A DNA stretch of 64,000 bases from Pseudidiomarina homiensis. GTDB taxonomy: Bacteria > Pseudomonadota > Gammaproteobacteria > Enterobacterales > Alteromonadaceae. The notes under the pieces were generated by a model. That model was not told the origin of the DNA, made no database searches, and was given only the letters and a program-made list of their open reading frames with translations. A program made the translations under genes and the position numbers. Position 1 is the first letter of the stretch. The number at the start of each line of letters is the position of its first letter. The stretch covers positions 248,001 through 312,000 of the forward strand of contig NZ_PIPX01000001.1 of assembly GCF_003987225.1 (NCBI RefSeq). The letters run 5' to 3'. This document shows, in pieces, positions 54,862-62,773 of the stretch.

Positions 54862-55532
54862 ATTGGCAATTTCAAACCGCAGCACCCGACGCGCTCATGC
54901 TGGTGCTCGAAGAACGTATTGATCTCCAGGTAAACCGCGCAATTCAGCGTCTGGCGAGGGAGCTGGCGGACCATACTGCGGTGCAAGAAGTGGTGCCGAG
55001 CTACCACACGTTACTCATCTATTACGACGTACTGGAAGTGAATGAAAAACAATTACGGCACTTGCTGGAACCGGTCGTAAAAGCGTTGCTCGCTGCCCCC
55101 GACGAAGTCACGCCACAACAATCATCCGTGCATACGATTGCAGTTTGTTACCACCCAGAGGTTGCCGCAGATCTTGAAGCTGTTGCCGCGGCGACTGATT
55201 TGTCAGTAGAGGCGGTGGCCGAGCTACACAGTGGCACCACCTACCATGTTTATGCTTTAGGTTTTGCACCGGGTTTCGCCTACCTAGGTGATGTGCCAGA
55301 ACAACTGCGTTTGCCCCGGCATAGCACGCCGCGGCAAAAAGTTCCTAAAGGGAGTGTTGCCATAGCCGGGCAGCAAACGGCCATTTATCCACGAACATCG
55401 CCCGGTGGTTGGCAGTTGATTGGCCGCGCGGTGCAATGGCCTGAACTGCAAGCTGGCGATCGCGTGCGTTTCGAACCGATTTCATTAGCTGAATTTCGCC
55501 GCATGAACGACCAGGAGTCGAGCAATGGCTAA
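54858..55532 (+). CDS. pxpB: 5-oxoprolinase subunit B
   Basis: This 224-residue KipI/cyclophilin-like subunit has LGFAPGFAYLGDVPEQL and PRHSTPRQKVPKGSVAIAGQ, the two family signatures. It overlaps pxpA by four bases and pxpC by eight. Confidence 0.94.
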   Translation: MNWQFQTAAPDALMLVLEERIDLQVNRAIQRLARELADHTAVQEVVPSYHTLLIYYDVLEVNEKQLRHLLEPVVKALLAAPDEVTPQQSSVHTIAVCYHPEVAADLEAVAAATDLSVEAVAELHSGTTYHVYALGFAPGFAYLGDVPEQLRLPRHSTPRQKVPKGSVAIAGQQTAIYPRTSPGGWQLIGRAVQWPELQAGDRVRFEPISLAEFRRMNDQESSNG

Positions 55533-56469
55533 TCAGGTAGTGCAAATTCAACAACCAGGTCTGTTAGCGACGCTGCAAGATTATGGCCGTTATGGCCATC
55601 TTGCACAGGGAATCACGCACGGGGGACCAATGGACGAGCGGGCCTTTTTATGGGCCAACCGCTTATTGGGGAATGATTTTAATGCTGCGCAAATTGAAGT
55701 CACCTTGGGGCAGTTTAAGGCAACGTTTCTGCGCGACACGCTATTTGCCGTAACTGGGGCTGAATTTCCCCTGCGGCTTAACGACCAAATAGTGAAAACG
55801 TGGCGGGTGCTGCAAGCACGGGCGGGTGATACGCTTAGCATTGGCGTTAACGATCTTGGTTTACGTTGCTATTTCGCGGTCAGTGGCGGCTTTGCTGCGC
55901 CATCGGTGCACGGTAGTGTAGCTACCGTCGTACGTGACGGTTTAGGCGGTTTGCGGCAGGATGGCACGCCACTGCAACAAGGGGATAAACTAGGCACGCA
56001 CCAAGCCAAGCACAAGACTCTAGAAAGTCGTCGGCCGAGCAGTCGGTTGAATCTGAGCATTCCACAACAGCCGCTACTCAACGTCGTGCCAGCAGCGCAA
56101 TGGTCAAAATTCGCCCGTAAAGCGCGTGAATTACTGGTTGGCCAAAGCTATGAAGTGACGGCGCAACAGGATCGCATGGGCGTACGCTTGAAAGGCATGC
56201 ATAAGCTTACCGATGTACCGCAGTCGATGATTTCTGAGCCGTTGCCTTTGGGGAGTATTCAACTACCAGCTGATGGCCAACCTATCGCGATGATGAATGA
56301 TCACCAAACCCTCGGTGGTTACCCAAAAATTGGAGTTCTAACGTGGACTGCACGTTGCCTCCTCGCGCAGTTGCCGGCGGGGCGCAAAGTGCAGTTTCGT
56401 TGGCAAGAGCTTGATGAGGCTCAGCGCGAACTACGCCAAGTCTACCGGTTTTTTAATATCCGCCGCTGA
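55525..56469 (+). CDS. pxpC: 5-oxoprolinase subunit C
   Basis: This 314-residue KipA-type subunit has [33 protein letters not shown] and DRMGVRLKG, all typical. It is the last gene of the run that begins with the small membrane proteins; glnS follows 71 bases later. Confidence 0.94.
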   Translation: MANQVVQIQQPGLLATLQDYGRYGHLAQGITHGGPMDERAFLWANRLLGNDFNAAQIEVTLGQFKATFLRDTLFAVTGAEFPLRLNDQIVKTWRVLQARAGDTLSIGVNDLGLRCYFAVSGGFAAPSVHGSVATVVRDGLGGLRQDGTPLQQGDKLGTHQAKHKTLESRRPSSRLNLSIPQQPLLNVVPAAQWSKFARKARELLVGQSYEVTAQQDRMGVRLKGMHKLTDVPQSMISEPLPLGSIQLPADGQPIAMMNDHQTLGGYPKIGVLTWTARCLLAQLPAGRKVQFRWQELDEAQRELRQVYRFFNIRR

Positions 56470-56540
56470 GCCTTGCCAGCAGGCCAATAAACTGCGATCA
56501 TAGCGCTCTTTTTTGGAACGAGAGTGGAGAAGTAACGTCC

Positions 56541-58202
56541 ATGGCAGCAGATGCGCCTCGCAGTAACTTTATTCGTCAGATCATCGACAAAGATCTTGCC
56601 AGTGGTAAGCATTCGTCGGTGCATACCCGGTTCCCACCTGAGCCGAATGGCTTTTTGCACATTGGCCACGCTAAGTCGATCGTGCTGAACTTTGGTATTG
56701 CTGAAGATTACCAGGGCCAATGCAACCTGCGCTTTGACGACACCAACCCACTGAAAGAGAAAGTCGACTACGTTAACTCGATTCAAGAAGACGTAAAGTG
56801 GCTGGGTTACACGTGGGAAGGTCAACCACGTTATTCGTCGAACTATTTTGATCAGTTGCACGCCTATGCGGTGGAGCTCATCGAGAAAGGTCTGGCCTAT
56901 GTCGACTTCTCCAGCCAAGACGAAATGCGCGAAATGCGTGGCACTTTGAAAGAGCCAGGCAAAAATAGTCCTTATCGTGATACCTCAGTCGAAGAAAACT
57001 TGCAGCATTTTGCCGACATGACTGCCGGTAAATATGAAGAAGGTAAGGCGGCCCTACGTGCGAAGATCGACATGAGCTCACCTTTTATGGTGTTACGTGA
57101 TCCGGTGATTTATCGTGTGCGTTTTGCCCATCATCACCAAACCGGTGACAAGTGGTGCGTTTACCCAATGTACGACTTTACGCATTGTATATCGGATGCA
57201 TTGGAAGGCATCACCCATTCTTTGTGTACCCTAGAGTTCCAAGATAACCGTCGTTTGTACGACTGGGTGTTGGATAACATCAGCATTGACTGCCATCCAC
57301 AGCAGATCGAATTCTCGCGCTTGAACCTGCAGTACACTGTCATGAGTAAGCGTAAGCTGAACTTGCTGGTGGAAGAGGGTAAGGTGAGTGGTTGGGATGA
57401 TCCGCGTATGCCAACCATTGCAGGTATGCGTCGTCGTGGTTATACACCAAGTTCAGTACGCGAATTCTGTCACCGCATTGGTGTTACCAAGATGGATAAC
57501 CAAGTTGAAATGAGCATGCTTGAAGCCTGTATCCGTGATGAATTAAATCACGGTGCACCGCGTGCCATGGCGGTCATCGACCCCGTTCGCTTGGTGATCG
57601 AGAACTATCCAGCAGGTGAAGTAGAGCAGTTACAAGCGCCTAATCATCCAAATGATGAGAGTATGGGTAGCCGTGAAGTACCATTCGCCCGCGAAATTTT
57701 TATTGAACGTGAAGATTTTCGTGAGTCTGCCAACAAAAAATACAAGCGCTTGGTGCTCGATAAAGAAGTGCGCCTGCGTAACGCTTATGTGATTAAAGCC
57801 GAACGGGTCGAGAAAGACGCTGATGGTAACATCACTACTATTTTCTGTAGCTACGACCCAGAAACCTTGGGTAAAGACCCAGCCGATGGCCGTAAGGTAA
57901 AAGGCGTGATTCATTGGGTTGCAGCAGAGCATGCGAAACCGGCTGAATTCCGTTTGTACGATCGTCTGTTCCAAGTGCCAAATCCGGCCGCCGAGGAAGA
58001 CTTCTTTAGCACCTTGAATCCGGATTCCTTGGTAGTTAAACAGGGCTATGTGGAGCCAAGCATGGCTGCAGCAGAAGCGGAAAAACCGTTCCAGTTTGAG
58101 CGCATTGGTTATTTCTGTGCTGACAGCAAAGACAGTTCAGCTGAGCACTTAGTGTTCAATCAAACGGTAGGTTTACGTGATACATGGAATGACGAGGCTT
58201 AA
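56541..58202 (+). CDS. glnS: Glutaminyl-tRNA synthetase
   Basis: This class I synthetase charges tRNA-Gln. The 553 residues match the Escherichia coli length. [15 protein letters not shown] has the HIGH motif near residue 35-42, and VMSKRKL is the KMSKS equivalent near 268-274. The anticodon-binding barrel fills the C-terminal part. A hairpin with a T-tract overlaps the stop codon. Confidence 0.97.
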   Translation: MAADAPRSNFIRQIIDKDLASGKHSSVHTRFPPEPNGFLHIGHAKSIVLNFGIAEDYQGQCNLRFDDTNPLKEKVDYVNSIQEDVKWLGYTWEGQPRYSSNYFDQLHAYAVELIEKGLAYVDFSSQDEMREMRGTLKEPGKNSPYRDTSVEENLQHFADMTAGKYEEGKAALRAKIDMSSPFMVLRDPVIYRVRFAHHHQTGDKWCVYPMYDFTHCISDALEGITHSLCTLEFQDNRRLYDWVLDNISIDCHPQQIEFSRLNLQYTVMSKRKLNLLVEEGKVSGWDDPRMPTIAGMRRRGYTPSSVREFCHRIGVTKMDNQVEMSMLEACIRDELNHGAPRAMAVIDPVRLVIENYPAGEVEQLQAPNHPNDESMGSREVPFAREIFIEREDFRESANKKYKRLVLDKEVRLRNAYVIKAERVEKDADGNITTIFCSYDPETLGKDPADGRKVKGVIHWVAAEHAKPAEFRLYDRLFQVPNPAAEEDFFSTLNPDSLVVKQGYVEPSMAAAEAEKPFQFERIGYFCADSKDSSAEHLVFNQTVGLRDTWNDEA

Positions 58203-58223
58203 GCACGCTTAAGCCCCGTTTTT
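58196..58223 (+). terminator. Intrinsic terminator overlapping the glnS stop
   Basis: GGCTTAAG (58196-58203) and CTTAAGCC (58208-58215) with a four-base loop, followed by CCG and five T. The TAA stop lies in the left arm. Confidence 0.75.
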
Positions 58224-58242
58224 CATGGTCGAAAGTAAGCGA

Positions 58243-59046
58243 TTAGTTGAGCGTCGCTAGCTCGATCCGAGCGGCGGCGCCATACAACTCACTTGAGTCC
58301 CCTTCGACGGTGCCTGCCGGCGTAATGGTCGGCCACAGCTCTGGCAAGTTTGCCAAAATACCTTCGACTTCTTCAAGCGCTGCCGCATGGGCATCTTGCT
58401 GCGCTTCAGTTAACTCACCAATGCGAGCTTTGGCAATAGTGGTAAAACCATAAGCATCTTGGAATTCGTGTACGTTGACGACGTTTCCAGACTTCACCCC
58501 AATGTCATATTCTTCGGCCGCTGTCAGTAACATTGTACTGAGGCTCATCAACACGTCTTTGACGGCTTTCTTTTCAACTTGCTCAGCTGCAGTGATGGCA
58601 TTGACGAGGTGGGTATAGGCAGTGTTGACCGCATCGTCGCCTTGTTCCTTAATGACGGCGTCAGCGAGTGCGCTTAGTTCCTCGCCAAAGCCCGTAACGC
58701 GGCGGGCGGTAAAGGCCGGCACTAGCGCTGCATAAAGCTCATCTTCGGGATGTTTCATGTGCGTCTTCGCCATTTCTAAATGGCCTTGGTCGTAAAGCTT
58801 CTTACCAACGTACAAATGCCCGCGAATTAAGCCCAAACGTGCTAAGTAGGCGCTATCGTTTACGCGTAGATCGACGATACCCGAACCTTCGCCTTCGCCT
58901 TCACCTTCACCCTCGCCAGCGAACGGCGCGACGATGGTCATGTTGTGGTGTTGCATTGGCTCAAGGTCAGTGCTGTTTGCTTGCGCGGCGCTGCTGCCTA
59001 GCACTGCGGCGCCAACGGCGAGCCACACTTTGCGTTTCTCGTACAT
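58243..59046 (-). CDS. Exported Gly-Glu-repeat protein, iron-linked
   Basis: This 267-residue protein of unknown function has a signal peptide (VWLAVGAAVLGSSAAQA, cleavage near residue 23), a tandem Gly-Glu run GEGEGEGEGEG near residues 45-55, and a helical region. The latter carries His and acid clusters: MQHHNMT, RGHLYVG, TAKTHMKHPEDELY-like HMKHPEDEL, and HAAALEEVEGILANLP. Related exported proteins occur, as I recall, in other Alteromonadales without a named role. AGGGG before the ATG supports the start. It is divergent from piuC across a Fur box, so iron control of both is likely, and the His-rich helices fit metal or heme handling. That role is inference. Confidence 0.7.
   Translation of the reverse strand: MYEKRKVWLAVGAAVLGSSAAQANSTDLEPMQHHNMTIVAPFAGEGEGEGEGEGSGIVDLRVNDSAYLARLGLIRGHLYVGKKLYDQGHLEMAKTHMKHPEDELYAALVPAFTARRVTGFGEELSALADAVIKEQGDDAVNTAYTHLVNAITAAEQVEKKAVKDVLMSLSTMLLTAAEEYDIGVKSGNVVNVHEFQDAYGFTTIAKARIGELTEAQQDAHAAALEEVEGILANLPELWPTITPAGTVEGDSSELYGAAARIELATLN
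58886..58917 (-). repeat. Hexanucleotide repeat encoding Gly-Glu units
   Basis: About five GGCGAA/GGTGAA units in tandem encode the Gly-Glu run. Slippage by whole units would keep the frame and change the run length. Confidence 0.7.
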
Positions 59047-59061
59047 TCTTTACCCCTTTGG

Positions 59062-59091
59062 TTGCGTGTCTCTAACGGGATTCGTTATACT
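59062..59091 (+). promoter_or_regulatory. Putative piuC promoter
   Basis: TTGCGT (59062-59067), an 18-base spacer and TATACT (59086-59091). Transcription would begin near 59098, so the Fur box covers the first transcribed bases. Confidence 0.45.
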
Positions 59092-59105
59092 GCACATAAT
59101 TCCAC

Positions 59106-59125
59106 AAATGAGAGTCATTCTCAAT
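59106..59125. promoter_or_regulatory. Fur box between the Gly-Glu-repeat gene and piuC
   Basis: AATGAGAGTCATTCTCAAT includes TGAGAGT-C-ATTCTCA, a 7-1-7 inverted repeat with one mismatch between halves; 13 of 16 core positions match the AATGATAATCATTATC consensus. The site is 11 bases before piuC and about 60 bases before the divergent gene, so it can control both. Confidence 0.7.
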
Positions 59126-59135
59126 AGCGCATCCT

Positions 59136-59786
59136 ATGATCCTACATATCGAAAACGTCATTGACCGTGGCACCTTGTCAGTGATTCGTGACAAATTAGC
59201 CAAAGCGCAGTTCACTTCTGGCCTTGAAAGTGCCGGCTGGGCGGCCAAACAGGTGAAAAATAATCAACAGATCCGCGCGCCGCATCCGCTTATCGATTTA
59301 TTACATAAACGCTTAGAACAGCACGAGTTGGTCAAAGTTGCAGCTCGGCCGGCTAACTTCGTGAATGTGATGATAAATCGCTATGACCAAGGCCAAGCGT
59401 ACGGTACCCATATGGACGATGCGTTGATGGGCGATACGCGAACGGATTTATCGTTCACCTTAGGTATTACACCGTTGAGTGACTATGAAGGCGGAGAATT
59501 GGTTATCGAAGATAGCTCGGGTGAACGTTCGTGGCGACTCGAACAAGGCGATGTGCTACTTTATCCGACCCAGTTCCTGCATCGGGTTAACCCAGTCAGC
59601 AAAGGCTCGCGTATAGCTATGGTAGGGTGGATTGAAAGCGTTTTGCGTGAACCACAGCAGCGTGAAATGTGTTTGGATCTGTATACCGCCATGCGCCAAG
59701 AGTTTGAACAGCATGGCAAAACGGCGCAATTTGATTTACTGAGCAAAACCTACAACAATTTGCTTCGCCGCTGGGCGAAACGCTAA
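59136..59786 (+). CDS. piuC: Fe(II)-dependent dioxygenase PiuC (YbiX)
   Basis: This 216-residue PKHD-type 2-oxoglutarate/Fe(II) hydroxylase has YGTHMDDALMG (iron His and Asp, about 88-90), GGELVIED, and the second His in QFLHRVNPVSKGSRIAMVGW with Arg for the oxoglutarate. In other bacteria it is Fur-controlled and linked to TonB receptors and siderophore handling. The ribosome site is weak. DUF2007 follows eight bases later. Confidence 0.92.
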   Translation: MILHIENVIDRGTLSVIRDKLAKAQFTSGLESAGWAAKQVKNNQQIRAPHPLIDLLHKRLEQHELVKVAARPANFVNVMINRYDQGQAYGTHMDDALMGDTRTDLSFTLGITPLSDYEGGELVIEDSSGERSWRLEQGDVLLYPTQFLHRVNPVSKGSRIAMVGWIESVLREPQQREMCLDLYTAMRQEFEQHGKTAQFDLLSKTYNNLLRRWAKR

Positions 59787-59794
59787 GGACGCTT

Positions 59795-60049
59795 ATGCAA
59801 TGTGTTTTTCAAGCCGATAATGTGGTTGAATCAGAGCTCGTGAAAGGGCTTCTGGAAGCACACGACATTGCTTGCCATAGTGGCGGATTTTACCTACAGG
59901 GGGCGGTAGGTGACCTCGCAGCAAGTGGCTTTGCCAAATTGTGGGTTGCAGATGAGGATGCGGGCAAAGCGTTGGCACTCATTGAAGACTATGAGCGTGG
60001 CGAATTTAAAATTAGCGACGATGGTATGGCAAGCGACGACGCTGATTAG
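59795..60049 (+). CDS. DUF2007 protein
   Basis: This 84-residue protein matches the DUF2007 (putative signal-transducing) type: VFQADNVVESELVKGLLEAHDI and FAKLWVADEDAGKALALIEDYERG. Its role is unknown. It overlaps the end of the convergent fur gene, both stops falling in one hairpin loop, and follows piuC closely. Confidence 0.85.
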   Translation: MQCVFQADNVVESELVKGLLEAHDIACHSGGFYLQGAVGDLAASGFAKLWVADEDAGKALALIEDYERGEFKISDDGMASDDAD

Positions 60050-60058
60050 TCAGCGTCG
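60037..60058. terminator. Bidirectional hairpin with both stop codons in its loop
   Basis: CGACGCTGA (60037-60045) and TCAGCGTCG (60050-60058) are perfect nine-base arms. The four-base loop TTAG gives TAG for DUF2007 on the plus strand and TAA for fur on the minus strand. No T-tract on either side. Confidence 0.65.
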
Positions 60059-60492
60059 GCTTGATTGTTTTCACACGTGTCAGGGGTTTTGCACTCGCCG
60101 TACAGATACAAGCTATGGTTGGTTAGCTTGATATTATTTGCCTGGGCAACTTGCAATTGACGGTCTTCGATGACGTCGTCCTCGAACTCAAACACATGCC
60201 CACACGTAAGACAAACTAAATGGTCGTGATGGTCTTTGGCACTTAGCTCAAATACTGAGCGGCCACCCTCGAAGTGATGACGGGTCACAATGCCAGCGTC
60301 ATCGAACTGGTTCAACACTCGGTAGACCGTTGCTAAGCCAATTTCTTCGTTTTTCTCTAACAGGATCTTGTAGACGTCTTCAGCGCTAATGTGCTGATTG
60401 TCTGGATTCTTCAAAATCTCGAGGATTTTGACGCGAGGAGAGGTGACTTTCAGCCCTGCTTTTTTAAGTTGTTGTTCGCCGTTGCTGCTCAT
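60046..60492 (-). CDS. fur: Ferric uptake regulator
   Basis: This 148-residue Fe(II)-dependent repressor has its winged helix in ISAEDVYKILLEKNEEIGLATVY (about 36-58) and metal ligands in HHFEGGRSVFE and KDHHDHLVCLTCG, plus a second Cys-x-x-Cys-like pair near the C-terminus (ECKTPDTC). It lies downstream of fldA on the same strand, as in enterobacteria. A Fur box is found near piuC in this window. Confidence 0.96.
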   Translation of the reverse strand: MSSNGEQQLKKAGLKVTSPRVKILEILKNPDNQHISAEDVYKILLEKNEEIGLATVYRVLNQFDDAGIVTRHHFEGGRSVFELSAKDHHDHLVCLTCGHVFEFEDDVIEDRQLQVAQANNIKLTNHSLYLYGECKTPDTCENNQADAD

Positions 60493-60524
60493 CTATCTTC
60501 ACTTAGTTAGTCAATCGTTTCGCC

Positions 60525-60530
60525 ATTATA
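60525..60530 (-). promoter_or_regulatory. -10 hexamer of fur
   Basis: A perfect TATAAT read on the minus strand, about 33 bases before the fur ATG. The -35 at 17 bases is poor, so activation or co-transcription with fldA is possible. Confidence 0.45.
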
Positions 60531-60561
60531 GGCAAAGTTTTACCAGAAAGGGAATGACCCT

Positions 60562-61086
60562 CTAACCTAATTGGTCAAGAGCCATCTCTTCGCGCAATTG
60601 ATCACACCATTGTTTGATACGTTCTTTGGTGAGTTCGGGTTGGCGATCTTCGTCGATACCCAGGCCGATAAAGTGATCGTCATCGACCAAAGCGCGTGAT
60701 GCTTCGAAGTGGTAACCCGCCGTCGGCCAATGACCGATGATAATACCACCTCGTGCTTCAACGATGTCGCGTACGGTTCCCATCGCATCGAGGAAGTATT
60801 CGGCATAGTCCTCTTGATCACCACAGCCGAAAATCGCAATCAACTTGTTGTTGAAGTCGATTTCTTCGAGTTCTGGGAAGAAGTCGTCCCAGTCGCACTG
60901 GGCTTCGCCGTAGTACCAAGTCGGAATACCGAACATGAGCAGATCGTAGCTGGCGATGTCTTCCTTACTCGACTTTGCAATATCGAATACATCGATCAGC
61001 TGTTTGCCTAATTCTTTTTGGATCATTTGTGCGACAGCTTCAGTATTTCCAGTATCACTGCCGAAGAAAATTCCAACACTTGCCAT
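60562..61086 (-). CDS. fldA: Flavodoxin
   Basis: This 174-residue FMN electron carrier can replace ferredoxin. FFGSDTGNTEAVAQMI (about 8-23) is the phosphate-binding loop, with MFGIPTWYYGEAQCDWDDF and FGCGDQEDYAEYF around the flavin. fur lies 69 bases downstream. A weak AGGG/CCCT hairpin follows the stop. Confidence 0.96.
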   Translation of the reverse strand: MASVGIFFGSDTGNTEAVAQMIQKELGKQLIDVFDIAKSSKEDIASYDLLMFGIPTWYYGEAQCDWDDFFPELEEIDFNNKLIAIFGCGDQEDYAEYFLDAMGTVRDIVEARGGIIIGHWPTAGYHFEASRALVDDDHFIGLGIDEDRQPELTKERIKQWCDQLREEMALDQLG

Positions 61087-61127
61087 AGTCGTGTTACTAC
61101 CCTAACGAAATGATGAATGGCGCTGGC

Positions 61128-61343
61128 TTATAAGCCAGACTCCCAGATAACTTGAATGATGCCCTTAGCGATAAAACCTGCACAGCCAAGAAAGAGCACC
61201 AACCAGACGAACCAGCGGCCAAACTTAGGCACGTCGCCTTTTTTTAATACGTCTTGTATCGCCAAACCGATGAGTACAAACAAAATTGCGATAGCAAAAT
61301 TGGTACCTAGAATCTCAATGGTTTCAAAATGCTCTGACAACAT
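61128..61343 (-). CDS. DUF2788 membrane protein
   Basis: This 71-residue protein has two TM helices (FAIAILFVLIGLAIQDVL and WFVWLVLFLGCAGFIAKGI). DUF2788 proteins are found next to ybfF and fldA in Idiomarina- and Shewanella-type genomes. Function unknown. Confidence 0.85.
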   Translation of the reverse strand: MLSEHFETIEILGTNFAIAILFVLIGLAIQDVLKKGDVPKFGRWFVWLVLFLGCAGFIAKGIIQVIWESGL

Positions 61344-61397
61344 AACAGCGCTACCAGTTCGACCAAAAATGTTCGGCGATTATAACACGCTAGGCCC

Positions 61398-62189
61398 CTA
61401 GGTGCGAGAATGTTGCTCCAGAAAGCTACGGGCTAGCCGGTTAAAAATGCGAGGTTTTTCGGCATGTAACCAATGGCCTGTCCCTTCGATAATTTTGATA
61501 TCAACGTCGCTAAAGCGCGAATTAACGGCGTCACGGTGTTCTTCGGTGAGGTAGGTTGAATCACCGCCTTTGATGAACAGGACAGGGCCGTCATAGCTGC
61601 CTTCGCGCACCCCGCCAGATATTTCAGCGTAGCAAGCATCAATAATGGGCAGATTCAGACGCCATTGGTACTGTTCGTTTTCGCGCTTAAGATTTTTGAG
61701 TAAAAATTGCCGCACGCCGCGTTCGTCGACTGCCTTGGCAAGCTGTTGATCAGCATCTTGTCGGGTCTTTACTTGACTCAGGTCAATATTTTCGAGGGCA
61801 TCGAGGATGTGGCGATGTCGCGCATCATAAGCGGCAGGGGCGACATCGGCGATGATCAGAGCTTGCACGCGTTGAGGGTGGCTAAGCGCAAACTCCATGG
61901 CGAGTTTGCCGCCCATGGAATGACCAACAATGCTTACTTTGTCCAGGTTAAGATGATTGAGTAAAGCTTCAATATCCCCGGCCATAGCCGCATAGCTCAT
62001 CGTTTCGCTGTGAAATGAGTCCCCATGGTTACGACAATCCATCACGATCACTTGATGGTCCTGTTCGAGATCACGACCGAGCCGTTTAAGATTATCAAGA
62101 TCGCCAAAGAGACCATGAATAAGTAGCACGGCAGGGCCCTTGTCGCCCATAATTTCGTAATTAACGATATTTTCTTGCTGATCAGTCAT
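61398..62189 (-). CDS. ybfF: Alpha/beta-fold esterase YbfF
   Basis: This 263-residue hydrolase has LLIHGLFGDLDNLKRLGRDL (oxyanion region), the nucleophile in VGHSMGGKLAMEFA (about 91-104) and the catalytic His in GTGHWLHAEKP near the C-terminus. It corresponds to acyl-CoA esterase/palmitoyl hydrolase YbfF of enterobacteria, also next to seqA. ACAGGAA precedes the ATG. Confidence 0.92.
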   Translation of the reverse strand: MTDQQENIVNYEIMGDKGPAVLLIHGLFGDLDNLKRLGRDLEQDHQVIVMDCRNHGDSFHSETMSYAAMAGDIEALLNHLNLDKVSIVGHSMGGKLAMEFALSHPQRVQALIIADVAPAAYDARHRHILDALENIDLSQVKTRQDADQQLAKAVDERGVRQFLLKNLKRENEQYQWRLNLPIIDACYAEISGGVREGSYDGPVLFIKGGDSTYLTEEHRDAVNSRFSDVDIKIIEGTGHWLHAEKPRIFNRLARSFLEQHSRT

Positions 62190-62221
62190 AGTGAATTCCT
62201 GTACCCTCGAGGTCGGTTGAG

Positions 62222-62227
62222 TATAAT
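62222..62227 (+). promoter_or_regulatory. -10 hexamer of seqA-pgm
   Basis: TATAAT about 45 bases before seqA; no clear -35 at 16-18 bases. Confidence 0.45.
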
Positions 62228-62272
62228 AGCGTGCATAGTGCTAGCTATAAACCTAAAAAGAAGTGAAGGCGC

Positions 62273-62773
62273 ATGAGCAAACGAATTGAAATTGATGATG
62301 ACATCTACCGTTATTTGGTAAGTCACACAGAAAACATTGGCGAGAGTGCCTCGGCGATCTTACGTCGGCTGTTGGGGCTTGAAGGTACAGCGACGAGTGC
62401 AGAAGTCGAGCCACCGGTCGCTGAGCAAGCGCATGGGCGCACCATTTTTGACACCATGACCAGTGCTGATTTGGCGGGACAGCGGAGCGTTGTGGCGCGG
62501 TTTCTCTATATTTTGAGCATGCTGCATAAATGTCACCCACAAACTTTTCCGAAGGTGCTGCAAATTAGCGGTCGTGATCGGCAGTACTTTTCGCGCAGCG
62601 CTGCAGAGCTGGAAGCCAGTGGCACAAGTACCAATCCTAAGCAGATCCCAGATGCCGAATTTTATGTGGTAACGAACAACAATACCACCCGCAAAAAATC
62701 GATGCTGACCCAAGTGGCATTAGAGTTGGGGTATGATCAAGCACAAGCAGAACGGATAAGGGATTTTCTCTAA
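62273..62773 (+). CDS. seqA: Negative modulator of replication initiation SeqA
   Basis: SeqA binds hemimethylated GATC and sequesters oriC after initiation. The 166 residues start with the oligomerisation part (IEIDDDIYRYLVSHTENIGESASAILRRLL) and end with the DNA-binding domain (SGRDRQYFSRSAAELEASGT and VTNNNTTRKKSML). SeqA is found with Dam methylation, which the genome should therefore have. It overlaps pgm by one base (TAATG). Confidence 0.95.
   Translation: MSKRIEIDDDIYRYLVSHTENIGESASAILRRLLGLEGTATSAEVEPPVAEQAHGRTIFDTMTSADLAGQRSVVARFLYILSMLHKCHPQTFPKVLQISGRDRQYFSRSAAELEASGTSTNPKQIPDAEFYVVTNNNTTRKKSMLTQVALELGYDQAQAERIRDFL

Noticed and set aside
60549-60561. AGGG/CCCT hairpin after fldA as an intrinsic terminator
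   Set aside because: Only four base pairs and a poor T-tract; too weak to call.
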